Part shown: in pieces, positions 26,575-34,614 of the stretch
Layout: each line of letters opens with the position of its first letter
How positions within the stretch are numbered: position 1 is the first letter of the stretch
NCBI RefSeq assembly: GCF_009832745.1
Contig: NZ_VRMJ01000033.1
Location: forward strand, 422,015 to 486,014
Direction of reading: 5' to 3'
From: Polaribacter septentrionalilitoris
GTDB lineage: Bacteria; Bacteroidota; Bacteroidia; Flavobacteriales; Flavobacteriaceae
DNA: 64,000 nucleotides
The notes under the pieces: generated by a model
The model's database searches: none
The model's input: the letters and a program-made list of their open reading frames with translations, nothing else
What the model was told of the DNA's origin: nothing
Position numbers and translations under genes: made by a program

Positions 26575-27579
26575 ATGAGTCAGATAATTACATTTGGAGA
26601 AGTTTTAATGAGAATATCTCCTCTAGGAAACAGAAAATTTGTGCAATCAAATGCAATCGAATATTATTTTGGAGGTACAGAAGTAAATGTAGGTATTTCT
26701 ATAGCCAATTTTGGTGGAAATGTAAAACATATTTCATGTATTTCTGATGATTTTATTGGTGACACAGCTCTTTCTTATTTAAATAAATTTGATATTGATA
26801 CTTCCTCTATTGTGCGTTCTTCTAGACCTTTAGGTGTATATTTTCTTGAAGTTGGTGCAGTGATGAGACCAAGTTCTATTTCTTATAATCGCTCACATTC
26901 TTCATTTTCTGAGATTCTTCCTTCAATGATACATTGGGAAAAAGCGTTAGAAAAAGGGAAATGGTTTCATTGGACAGGTATTACACCTGCATTATGCAAA
27001 GGAAGTAAAGACGCGTTGGTAGATGGATTAAAATTAGCTAGAGAAAAAGGAATGATAGTTTCTGCAGATCCAACGTATAGAAGTGGCTTGTGGAAATATG
27101 GAGAAGCCCCAAAAGAAGTCTTATCAGAATTAATTCAATATTCTACTATTTTTATTGGCGGTGTTAATGAAATAAATGAACTTTTAGGGACCAATTATTC
27201 ATTTTCAAATGATGATTTTATAGCAGCAAGTAAAGATTTAATGCAAGAATTTCCTTCTATTGAAAAAGTATTTGATAAAATTAGAACTTCTATCAATTCT
27301 TCGTGGCATAAGATTAAAGCCAGAATGTGGAATGGTAAAGAATTTAGAGAAACAGAAGATCTTGATATTACTCATGTTGTAGATAGAATTGGAACAGGTG
27401 ATGCTTTTGCAGCAGGGATTATACATGGTTGCCAAAGATTCGATGACTTTAAAGCGATTCAATATGGAGCAGCTGCATGCGCTATTAAACATACTTATTT
27501 AGGTGATGTTAACTATGCCAATGAAAAAGATGTACTTTCTATTCTAGAGGGTAATGTTACAGGTAGATTGAATAGATAA
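26575..27579 (+). CDS. PfkB-family sugar kinase, probably 2-keto-3-deoxygluconate kinase
   Basis: A 334-residue ribokinase-fold enzyme. It begins ITFGEVLMRISP, has FGGTEVNVGISIANFGG (substrate-binding, about residues 30-48), SADPTYRSGLW (about 165), IFIGGVNEINELLG, and the PfkB signature with the catalytic Asp in DRIGTGDAFAAG (about 280). The FGGTEVNVG and DPTYRSGLW blocks are those of KdgK, which makes 2-keto-3-deoxy-6-phosphogluconate from uronate breakdown; other PfkB kinases are not excluded. No KDPG aldolase gene is next to it. A -7 box and a hairpin flank it, so it is monocistronic. Confidence 0.85.
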   Translation: MSQIITFGEVLMRISPLGNRKFVQSNAIEYYFGGTEVNVGISIANFGGNVKHISCISDDFIGDTALSYLNKFDIDTSSIVRSSRPLGVYFLEVGAVMRPSSISYNRSHSSFSEILPSMIHWEKALEKGKWFHWTGITPALCKGSKDALVDGLKLAREKGMIVSADPTYRSGLWKYGEAPKEVLSELIQYSTIFIGGVNEINELLGTNYSFSNDDFIAASKDLMQEFPSIEKVFDKIRTSINSSWHKIKARMWNGKEFRETEDLDITHVVDRIGTGDAFAAGIIHGCQRFDDFKAIQYGAAACAIKHTYLGDVNYANEKDVLSILEGNVTGRLNR

Positions 27580-27584
27580 AAAAT

Positions 27585-27615
27585 AAAAAAGCGAGTGGTA
27601 AAAACTCGCTTTTTT
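27585..27615. terminator. bidirectional terminator
   Basis: AAAAAAGCGAGT (27585-27596), loop of seven, ACTCGCTTTTTT (27604-27615), between the sugar kinase gene and the convergent aminopeptidase gene. Confidence 0.9.
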
Positions 27616-27635
27616 ATATTGAAACCACTCTATGA

Positions 27636-28925
27636 CTAGTTCATAATATCTTCAATTTCATCTGCTTCAATAGGTATATTTCCCATCAAATTAAAAGGTT
27701 CTCCCTGTTCTTGAATCACAACATCATCTTCTAATCTGATGCCAAAACCTTCATCTGGTATGTAAATTCCTGGTTCTACTGTAAACACATTATTGGCTTG
27801 CATTGGCTCATGTAATAAACCATAATCATGCGTATCTAAACCAATATGATGGCTTGTACCATGCATAAAATACTTTTTGTAAGCAGGCCAGTTTTTATCT
27901 TCATTTTGTACATCAGATTTGTCTAATAAACCTAGTTTTAGTAATTCTGATGTCATCAATTTACCAACTTCTACATGATATTCTTTCCAAATTGTACCAG
28001 GAACTAATAATTTTGTTGCTTCTTTTTTAACATAGTTTACAGCATTGTAAACCGCTTTTTGTCTATCTGTAAATTTACCAGAAACAGGCACAGTTCTAGA
28101 CAAATCACTTGAGTAATTTGCATACTCTGCAGCTGTATCAAACAAAATTAAATCGCCATCTTTACATTGTTGATTGTTCTCTGTATAATGCAAAACATTG
28201 GCATTATTTCCTGAAGCGATGATTGGTGTATAGGCAAAACCTTTAGAACGATTTCTTACAAATTCATGTAATAATTCTGCCTCTATTTCGTATTCCCAAA
28301 CACCAGGCTTTACAAAGTCTAAGATTCGTCTAAATCCCTTTTCTGTGATGTTACACGCTTGCTGCATTAAGTCTAACTCAATTTGGTCTTTTACAGAGCG
28401 TAAACTTTGTAAAATAGGATTACTTTTTGCCACAGAATGTGCGGGGTATTTTGCCAACAACCATTTTGAAAAACGATCTTCTCTGGTTTCAGTTTCTACA
28501 TTAGCTCTATAATGTTCATTGGTGTTAATATAAAAGGTATCTGCATACGTAGACATTTCAAACAGCACTTTTTCTAAATCTTGCAGCCAATAAATGGTTT
28601 GTATTCCGCTGGTTTTAGTTGCAGCTTTTTTGGTTAGTTTTTCGCCTTCCCAAACCGAAATATGTTCGTTAGTTTCTCTAACAAACAACACTTCACGTAA
28701 ATTTTCATTAGGAGAATCAGGAAACAAAAACAATACACTTTCTTCTTGATCTACACCACTTAAATAGAAAATATCTCTATGTTGTTCAAAGGGCATTGTA
28801 CTGTCTGCACCAATAGGATAGATGTCATTAGAGTTAAAAACTGCTATACTTTTTGGCTTCATTTGTGCCATAAAGTTTTTACGATTTTTAATAAAAAGTT
28901 CTGAATTTATTGGGCGATATTTCAT
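27636..28925 (-). CDS. pepP: M24B aminopeptidase P (Xaa-Pro aminopeptidase)
   Basis: A 429-residue cytoplasmic metallopeptidase removing N-terminal residues before proline. The N-terminal domain (to about 175) is followed by the pita-bread fold with its five metal ligands in order: Asp in LFDTAAEYANY, Asp in SSDLSRT, His in GTSHHIGLDTHD, Glu in TVEPGIY and Glu in IRLEDDVV. Length and domain order match AMPP. A TACCTTTG box lies about 20 bases upstream of the ATG. It ends at the bidirectional terminator. Confidence 0.95.
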   Translation of the reverse strand: MKYRPINSELFIKNRKNFMAQMKPKSIAVFNSNDIYPIGADSTMPFEQHRDIFYLSGVDQEESVLFLFPDSPNENLREVLFVRETNEHISVWEGEKLTKKAATKTSGIQTIYWLQDLEKVLFEMSTYADTFYINTNEHYRANVETETREDRFSKWLLAKYPAHSVAKSNPILQSLRSVKDQIELDLMQQACNITEKGFRRILDFVKPGVWEYEIEAELLHEFVRNRSKGFAYTPIIASGNNANVLHYTENNQQCKDGDLILFDTAAEYANYSSDLSRTVPVSGKFTDRQKAVYNAVNYVKKEATKLLVPGTIWKEYHVEVGKLMTSELLKLGLLDKSDVQNEDKNWPAYKKYFMHGTSHHIGLDTHDYGLLHEPMQANNVFTVEPGIYIPDEGFGIRLEDDVVIQEQGEPFNLMGNIPIEADEIEDIMN

Positions 28926-28945
28926 GTTGATTTCTATTTAGAATT

Positions 28946-28953
28946 CAAAGGTA
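28946..28953 (-). promoter_or_regulatory. -7 box of the aminopeptidase gene
   Basis: TACCTTTG on the minus strand, exact TAnnTTTG, about 20 bases before the ATG at 28925. Confidence 0.45.
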
Positions 28954-29014
28954 AGAAATCTAAATGCTAACATAAAATGAGTTTTTTAAGCTGTCAAGAA
29001 TTCATAAGAAAAAA

Positions 29015-30331
29015 TTAAAAACGCTTTTTCTTAGGAGCACCTGTTCTCCCTCTTCCAGAAGTGCTGTTTGATTTATTTCCTTTAAAATGAGGTTTTCTTT
29101 TAGGTTTTTTGTTTTCAGTTGAATTTCTGCTTGAAGCTTTTTTCTTTTTACCAAAAGAACCTTTGCTCTGTGTTGCAGCTCTTTTAGGAGGAGTAGTATC
29201 TGTAGGTTCAAAACCCTTAACAATGGTAGAACTTAGTTTTTCTTTTAATAATTTTTCAATTTCTTTTTGATATTCAGTTTCTTCACTACATACCAAAGAA
29301 ATGGCTTCACCTGCAGCTCCAGCTCTTCCTGTTCGTCCAATTCTATGCACATAATCTTCGGGTACATTAGGTAACTCATAATTTATTACGTGTGGCAATA
29401 ACGGAATGTCTAAACCACGTGCTGCAATATCTGTAGCCACTAAAATTTTGATTGAATTTTCTTTGAAACTCTTCAATGCTTTTGTTCTTGCACCCTGACT
29501 TTTATTTCCATGAATTGCTGCTGCAGAAATCTTTGATTTTATCAATTTTTGAGTCAATCTATTGGCACCATGTTTTGTACGTGTAAAAATCAATACTTGA
29601 TTCCAGTTGTTGTCTTTTATCAACTTAATCGTAAACTCTGTTTTTTTGCTTTTATCAACCTTGTAAACGTTATGCGTTACTTTCTTTGCGGTAGAATTTT
29701 GTGGTGCAGTCTCTACTGAAATAGGATTTCTTAAAATTCCTTCAGCTAACTTTTTAATATCTTTAGAAAAAGTCGCAGAAAACATCAAATTTTGACGTTT
29801 TGTAGGCATAAAACTGATAATTTTATTAATGTCTCTAACAAAACCCATATCTAACATTCGATCAGCTTCATCTAAAATCAACACATCAACTCGCTTAAAA
29901 GAAACTGCTTTTTGGTCGTGTAAGTCCAATAATCTTCCAGGAGTTGCGACTAAAATATCTACACCTCTCCGTAAAGTTGAAATTTGTGGTTTGGCATTAA
30001 CGCCACCAAAAATTACAGCCGATTTAATATCTAAATACTTACTGTATTCTCTAACGTTGTCATAAACCTGTGCAGCTAGCTCTCTTGTTGGCGTAAGAAC
30101 TAAAGCTCGTAAAGGTCTGTATTTTGGGTGTTTTGTTTCTGATAAATATTGTAAAACAGGTAATGTAAAACCAGCTGTTTTTCCAGTTCCTGTTTGTGCA
30201 GAAGCTAAAATGTCTTTACCTTCTAAAATATGCGGAATTGCTTTTTCTTGTATTGGAGAAGGTTTGGTATATCCTTTTTCTTCAACTGCTTTTAAAATGT
30301 TTTTGGATAAACCTAAATCTTGAAATGTCAT
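29015..30331 (-). CDS. rhlE: DEAD-box RNA helicase, RhlE type
   Basis: A 438-residue ATP-dependent RNA helicase. The Q motif (GYTKPSPIQ), motif I AQTGTGKT, Ia [56 protein letters not shown] and [12 protein letters not shown] are all intact. After about residue 370 the tail is low-complexity and basic (Lys, Ser, Gly, Arg), ending [11 protein letters not shown], as in RhlE-like helicases that unwind structured RNA, often in cold growth. A TATCTTTG box lies 46 bases upstream. It is divergent from the large Asp-box protein. Confidence 0.93.
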   Translation of the reverse strand: MTFQDLGLSKNILKAVEEKGYTKPSPIQEKAIPHILEGKDILASAQTGTGKTAGFTLPVLQYLSETKHPKYRPLRALVLTPTRELAAQVYDNVREYSKYLDIKSAVIFGGVNAKPQISTLRRGVDILVATPGRLLDLHDQKAVSFKRVDVLILDEADRMLDMGFVRDINKIISFMPTKRQNLMFSATFSKDIKKLAEGILRNPISVETAPQNSTAKKVTHNVYKVDKSKKTEFTIKLIKDNNWNQVLIFTRTKHGANRLTQKLIKSKISAAAIHGNKSQGARTKALKSFKENSIKILVATDIAARGLDIPLLPHVINYELPNVPEDYVHRIGRTGRAGAAGEAISLVCSEETEYQKEIEKLLKEKLSSTIVKGFEPTDTTPPKRAATQSKGSFGKKKKASSRNSTENKKPKRKPHFKGNKSNSTSGRGRTGAPKKKRF

Positions 30332-30376
30332 AGAAATTTTTTAAGAATTCAGTTTTCTGTAACTCAATTCCGAGGT

Positions 30377-30384
30377 CAAAGATA
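30377..30384 (-). promoter_or_regulatory. -7 box of the helicase gene
   Basis: TATCTTTG on the minus strand, exact TAnnTTTG, leaving a 5' leader of roughly 40 bases, longer than those of thiL and of the alpha/beta hydrolase gene at 13807; a leader of this length would allow cold-dependent control, which is only a suggestion. Confidence 0.5.
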
Positions 30385-30484
30385 CACTCTTTAATTTTGG
30401 TTCTAAATCCTAAATTCTGTTAAAGATTTTGAAAATGATAATACAAGTGGTAATTTCATCATCTCAACTCAAACTTACCAACAA

Positions 30485-33313
30485 ATGAAATCTTTTTTTC
30501 AAATTCTATTTTTTTGCTTTTCAACGTTAATTATTGCGCAAACTCCAACAAGTGCAGATAAAGTAAAACAATCTTTAGCACAAAAATCCAAGATGATGAC
30601 ATCGTCATTGGTTAAAAACGTAGAATTTACCAATATTGGACCAACTGTGATGAGTGGACGTGTAGCAGATATTGCTGTAAATCCAGACAATCCTATCGAA
30701 TTTTATGTTGGTTATGCTTCAGGAGGTTTATGGTACACCAACAATAACGGAACTACTTTTACACCAGTTTCAGACAATTCTCCAACACAAAATATCGGTG
30801 ATATTGCCGTGGATTGGAAATCTGGAACAATCTGGGTAGGAACTGGAGAAAAAAATTCATCACGTTCTTCGTATGCAGGAATTGGAATGCTAAAATCTAC
30901 AGATAAAGGAAAAACATGGAATAATGTTGGTTTAACAGATTCGCATCATATTAGTAGAATTGTCATCAATCCTAATAATACGGATGAAGTCGTGGTAGGT
31001 GTAATAGGACATCTATATTCTTCAAACGAAGAAAGAGGTGTTTTTAAAACTACAGATGGAGGTAAGACTTGGACAAAATCTTTATTTATCAACCAAGATA
31101 CAGGAGTTATAGATGTTGCTTTTGCTCCAGAAAATTTCAATACAATGTATGCAGCTTCTTGGGAAAGGGTTCGAAAAGCTTGGGACTTTGATGGTGATGG
31201 AAATAATTCTGCTATCTATAAGAGTACTGATGCAGGAAGTTCTTGGACAAAAATTTCTAATAAAAGCGGTTTTCCAGTAGGAGATGGTGTTGGTAGAATA
31301 GGGTTAGCGGTTTTTAATGAAAACACAGTTTATGCATTACACGATAGCCAATTTAGAAGACCAAAAATGAAAGATAAAAAAAAATCGGATGATTTAACAA
31401 AAGAAGATTTTAAAACAATATCAACTAATAACTTTTCTAAGTTATCTAATAAAAAACTAAATTCATATTTAAGAAATAACAGATTTCCTAGAAAGTATAC
31501 TGCAGCAAGTGTAAAAGAAATGGTACGTGTTGGCTCTGTAAAACCAATAGATTTGGCAAGTTTTTTAGAAGATGCAAACTCTGTAATGTTTGACACTCAA
31601 GTTATAGGCGCAGAGGTTTTTAAAACAACCAATGGAGGAAAGTCATGGAAAAAAACACACAAAGGCTATTTAGATGGTGTGTACAGTTCTTACGGGTATT
31701 ATTTTGGTGAAATTCGTGTCGATTTACAAGACGAAAACGGTATTTATGTGTTAGGTGTACCCATTATAAAATCTAAAGATGGTGGAAAAACATTTACATC
31801 AATCAGTAGAGAAAATGTCCACGCAGATCATCAAGCGTTATGGGTAAACCCTAAAAAATCTGGACATATTTTAAATGGAAATGATGGTGGTTTAAACCTG
31901 ACTTATGATGATGGAGAAAGCTGGATTAAATTGAATGACCCTGCAGTTGGTCAATTTTATTCAGTTTATGCAGATAATCAGAAAAATTATAAAGTATATG
32001 GAGGTTTGCAAGACAATGGAGTTTGGGTTGCGTCTCATACTGCTAGAATCGATAAAGAATGGCATCAATCTGGTCAAAACCCTTATGAATCAATTATGGG
32101 TGGAGACGGAATGCAGGTACAAGTTGATGATAGGAATCCGAATATTGTATATACAGGCTCTCAATTTGGAAATTATTATCGTTTACATTTAGAAACTGAA
32201 GATTATAAGTACATTCAACCAAAACATACTTTAGGTGAAAATCCATATCGTTTTAACTGGCAAACACCAATTTTGTTATCAAAACACAACCAAGATATAC
32301 TTTATTTAGGAGGCAATAAATTACACCGATCTTTAAACAAAGGTGATGACTGGGAAACCATTTCAGAAGATTTAACCACAGGAGGGAAAAAAGGAAATGT
32401 TGCTTACGGAACCTTAACTACTATTTCAGAAAGTCCCTTTCAATTTGGACTATTATATGTAGGTTCTGATGATGGATACATCAACCTAACAAAAAATGGT
32501 GGTGGTAGTTGGACACGTATTTCTAATAATTTACCACAGAACTTATGGGTTTCTAGAGTTGTGGCATCAAAATTTAAAAAAGAAAGAGTGTATGCAACTT
32601 TAAACGGATATCGTTTTGATGATTTTACACCTTATGTGTATATGTCTGATGATTATGGACAGACTTGGAAAAGTATTAGTAGTAATATACCAACATCTTC
32701 TGTAAATGTAATAAAAGAAGATTCAGAAAACCAAAATATCTTGTATTTAGGTACTGATAATGGAGTGTATATTACTTTTAACCAAGGAAATTCTTGGGAA
32801 GCATTTAGCAATAACTTGCCTAATGTTGCTGTGCACGATTTAGTGATTCAGCCTACTGCAAAACACTTAATAATAGGAACTCATGGACGTAGTTTGTATA
32901 CAGCAAATATTGCCCCTTTACAACTAATGACAGAAGAGTTATTAGCCAAATCTACCCATATTTTTAAAGTAAATTCAATTAGAAAAAGTAGAAATTGGGG
33001 AAGGTCTTGGAGTCAATGGAGAGATGCTTATGAGCCAGAAATTACCATTCCTTTTTATACAGATTCAAACAGAAAAATTAGTGTTGCTATTTTTGCAGGA
33101 GATATAGAGGTAAACACATTTTATGTAAGTGCAGACAAAGGTTATAACGAAGTAAAATACGATGTTTCTTTTGCTAAAAAAGGAAAGAAAGCCTATGAAA
33201 AGGCTAACAAGAAAGTAAAGCTATTGAAATCTCAAAATGGTAAATATTATCTTCCTAAAGGAAAATATACTATTAAAATTGGTGCTAATCAAGGGGAGTT
33301 TGAAGTGAAATAG
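30485..33313 (+). CDS. exported sortilin/BNR-type propeller protein with about ten Asp boxes
   Basis: A 942-residue protein with a signal peptide ending LIIAQ (about residue 18). About ten Asp-box turns of the S/T-x-D-x-G-x-S/T-W type are visible, for example KSTDKGKTWNNV, KTTDGGKTWTKS, KSTDAGSSWTKI, KTTNGGKSWKKT, MSDDYGQTWKSI and FNQGNSWEAF, so the protein is a large or double beta-propeller of the VPS10/sortilin-like group often labelled glycosyl hydrolase. A basic helical insertion of about 85 residues (near 290-375) interrupts the repeats. The last 110 residues form a separate beta domain. Catalytic residues of sialidases are not evident; peptide or glycan binding is as likely. Its 3' end overlaps the convergent ABC gene by 29 bp. 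Confidence 0.85.
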   Translation: MKSFFQILFFCFSTLIIAQTPTSADKVKQSLAQKSKMMTSSLVKNVEFTNIGPTVMSGRVADIAVNPDNPIEFYVGYASGGLWYTNNNGTTFTPVSDNSPTQNIGDIAVDWKSGTIWVGTGEKNSSRSSYAGIGMLKSTDKGKTWNNVGLTDSHHISRIVINPNNTDEVVVGVIGHLYSSNEERGVFKTTDGGKTWTKSLFINQDTGVIDVAFAPENFNTMYAASWERVRKAWDFDGDGNNSAIYKSTDAGSSWTKISNKSGFPVGDGVGRIGLAVFNENTVYALHDSQFRRPKMKDKKKSDDLTKEDFKTISTNNFSKLSNKKLNSYLRNNRFPRKYTAASVKEMVRVGSVKPIDLASFLEDANSVMFDTQVIGAEVFKTTNGGKSWKKTHKGYLDGVYSSYGYYFGEIRVDLQDENGIYVLGVPIIKSKDGGKTFTSISRENVHADHQALWVNPKKSGHILNGNDGGLNLTYDDGESWIKLNDPAVGQFYSVYADNQKNYKVYGGLQDNGVWVASHTARIDKEWHQSGQNPYESIMGGDGMQVQVDDRNPNIVYTGSQFGNYYRLHLETEDYKYIQPKHTLGENPYRFNWQTPILLSKHNQDILYLGGNKLHRSLNKGDDWETISEDLTTGGKKGNVAYGTLTTISESPFQFGLLYVGSDDGYINLTKNGGGSWTRISNNLPQNLWVSRVVASKFKKERVYATLNGYRFDDFTPYVYMSDDYGQTWKSISSNIPTSSVNVIKEDSENQNILYLGTDNGVYITFNQGNSWEAFSNNLPNVAVHDLVIQPTAKHLIIGTHGRSLYTANIAPLQLMTEELLAKSTHIFKVNSIRKSRNWGRSWSQWRDAYEPEITIPFYTDSNRKISVAIFAGDIEVNTFYVSADKGYNEVKYDVSFAKKGKKAYEKANKKVKLLKSQNGKYYLPKGKYTIKIGANQGEFEVK

Positions 33314-34235
33314 GTTCAATTTTTAAAGACACTTGTTTTTTAGAAGCTATATTTTGATCATGATTGAAGAACACTTTTTGATTGTCAAATTCAGCTTCTA
33401 TTAACCAATACCAGCCTTTAAAATAAGCGTTTAAAACAGTGGCTTTTAGTTCTGATTTTTCAACAATTTTTAGTTGATGTGGATATAATAGATGTACTTT
33501 ATTGTTGATGGTAATTTCGTTAACATCATCAAACAAAGCAGCAACATATTTTAATTTAGGGTTTTGATAAATAGATTTAGGAGAATCATTTACTAAGATT
33601 TTGTGATTATGAATCACAATCAATTTATCGGCAAAAGAAAGTGCATCGTTTTTGTCGTGAGTAGCAACAATACAAGCAATATTTTTTTCTTTTAAATACG
33701 AGAATAATCTACGCCTTAAATCGTTTTTTTTAAAGTTGTCTATTTGGCCAAAAGGTTCATCTAGCAAAAGTAATTCTGGTTCTTTTGCCAAAGCTCTAGC
33801 AATAGCAACACGTTGTTTTTGACCTCCACTTAAGTTTTTAACTTTAGTGTGCTCAAAAGCTTCTAATTGAATCACTTCTAACAATTCTTGTGTTCTGGCT
33901 TCACTTTCATCAGGATAAAAACGAGAAAGAAATTTTTTGATGTTTTCTGATACAGAAATATAAGGCATCAAATCAAAATCTTGAGCAACATATTTAAACT
34001 TTTCAAAACCAGGAACAAGATATTTCTCAGGTCCAAATACTTGTTCTTTTTTCCAAAAAATAGCACCTTTATTTAGGTCGAATAAACCATAAATTGCTTT
34101 TAATAAAGTAGATTTTCCACAACCACTTTCTCCCATGATACACAAATGTTCTCCCTGTTGTAAGGAAAAATTAAAATCTTTTAAAACAGGTTTTTTCTTG
34201 TTGTATTGAAAAGAAAGATTGTTCACTTTTAGCAT
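33285..34235 (-). CDS. ABC transporter ATP-binding protein with TOBE-like tail
   Basis: A 316-residue ATPase: Walker A GESGCGKST (35-43), signature LSGGQKQRVAIARAL, Walker B LLLLDEPFGQID and switch His in VATHDKND. After about residue 240 there is an extra beta-rich domain (HLLYPHQLKIVEKSELKATV, GWYWLIEAEF), like the TOBE domain of importers for anions, iron or polyamines. No permease or binding protein gene is adjacent, so the partner is unknown. The start lies four bases after a TATTTTTG box. Its last 29 bases overlap the convergent propeller gene. Confidence 0.88.
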   Translation of the reverse strand: MLKVNNLSFQYNKKKPVLKDFNFSLQQGEHLCIMGESGCGKSTLLKAIYGLFDLNKGAIFWKKEQVFGPEKYLVPGFEKFKYVAQDFDLMPYISVSENIKKFLSRFYPDESEARTQELLEVIQLEAFEHTKVKNLSGGQKQRVAIARALAKEPELLLLDEPFGQIDNFKKNDLRRRLFSYLKEKNIACIVATHDKNDALSFADKLIVIHNHKILVNDSPKSIYQNPKLKYVAALFDDVNEITINNKVHLLYPHQLKIVEKSELKATVLNAYFKGWYWLIEAEFDNQKVFFNHDQNIASKKQVSLKIEPISLQTPLD

Positions 34236-34239
34236 GTTG

Positions 34240-34247
34240 CAAAAATA
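34240..34247 (-). promoter_or_regulatory. -7 box of the orphan ABC ATPase gene
   Basis: TATTTTTG on the minus strand, then CAAC and the ATG at 34235: the same leaderless layout as thiL. Confidence 0.5.
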
Positions 34248-34267
34248 GGTTTTCTATTTTGAAATTG

Positions 34268-34316
34268 TTCTCGATACAATTTTTTTTGAAAAGCAAGAAA
34301 ATTACTCGAACTGACA
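34268..34316 (+). repeat. dispersed repeat, family R2 half-element, copy 1
   Basis: Begins TTCTCGATACAATTTTTTTT and ends ATTACTCGAACTGACA. The same ends occur at 34420-34466 and at 37593-37639, where the copy forms the right half of a larger element with terminal inverted repeats. Confidence 0.6.
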
Positions 34317-34330
34317 ATTGGTTAATACAT

Positions 34331-34416
34331 ACGTCTGCGTTAGCGATTGAAACGGCATCCTTTTTTGAAGAATGAAAAAAAGATATAGTGAAAAGCGCGA
34401 CCTTTAGGTAACGCCC
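34331..34416 (-). repeat. dispersed repeat, family R1, copy 2
   Basis: On the minus strand it reads GGGCGTTACCTAAAGGTCGC, then TTTTCACTATATC, TTTCATTCTTCAAAAAAGGA and TTTCAATCGCTAACGC, block for block like 22930-23019. It lies between two R2 half-elements, so this 379 bp gap (34236-34614) consists mainly of small repeats plus a terminator; no gene was seen in it. Confidence 0.6.
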
Positions 34417-34419
34417 AAC

Positions 34420-34466
34420 TTATCGATACAATTTTTCTTATTCTTCAAAAAATTACTTGAAGTGAC
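34420..34466 (+). repeat. dispersed repeat, family R2 half-element, copy 2
   Basis: TTATCGATACAATTTTTCTT, ending AATTACTTGAAGTGACA; same ends and length as the copy at 34268, with scattered differences. The two copies flank the R1 element. Confidence 0.6.
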
Positions 34467-34474
34467 AAAAAAGA

Positions 34475-34502
34475 AAAACCGACACAAATCTGTATCGGTT
34501 TT
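34475..34502 (-). terminator. terminator of the prolyl oligopeptidase gene
   Basis: AAAACCGACACA (34475-34486), loop AATC, TGTATCGGTTTT (34491-34502); one mismatch in the stem and a U run on the minus strand. It lies 112 bp past the stop of the peptidase gene. Confidence 0.7.
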
Positions 34503-34529
34503 ATAGTTTAACTTTATTTGAAACGATTG

Positions 34530-34598
34530 TCATTTCGACTGAAATGGAGAAATCTTACCATGAGATTTCTTTACTCCACTTCGTTACTTTCGAAATGA
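34530..34598. repeat. palindromic dispersed repeat, family R3
   Basis: TCATTTCGA (34530-34538) pairs with TCGAAATGA (34590-34598); inside, GAAATGGAGAAATCT faces AGATTTCTTTACTCCACTTC. The element is an imperfect 69 bp palindrome. A half copy (GTCATTTCGAC then GTTATGGAGAAATCT) is at 53336-53361. Confidence 0.65.
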
Positions 34599-34614
34599 TA
34601 CTCAATTAATTTTT

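Noticed and set aside
34530..34598. Possible CRISPR repeat or attachment site
   Set aside because: A single palindrome, with only a half copy far away and no regular spacing, cas genes or integrase.
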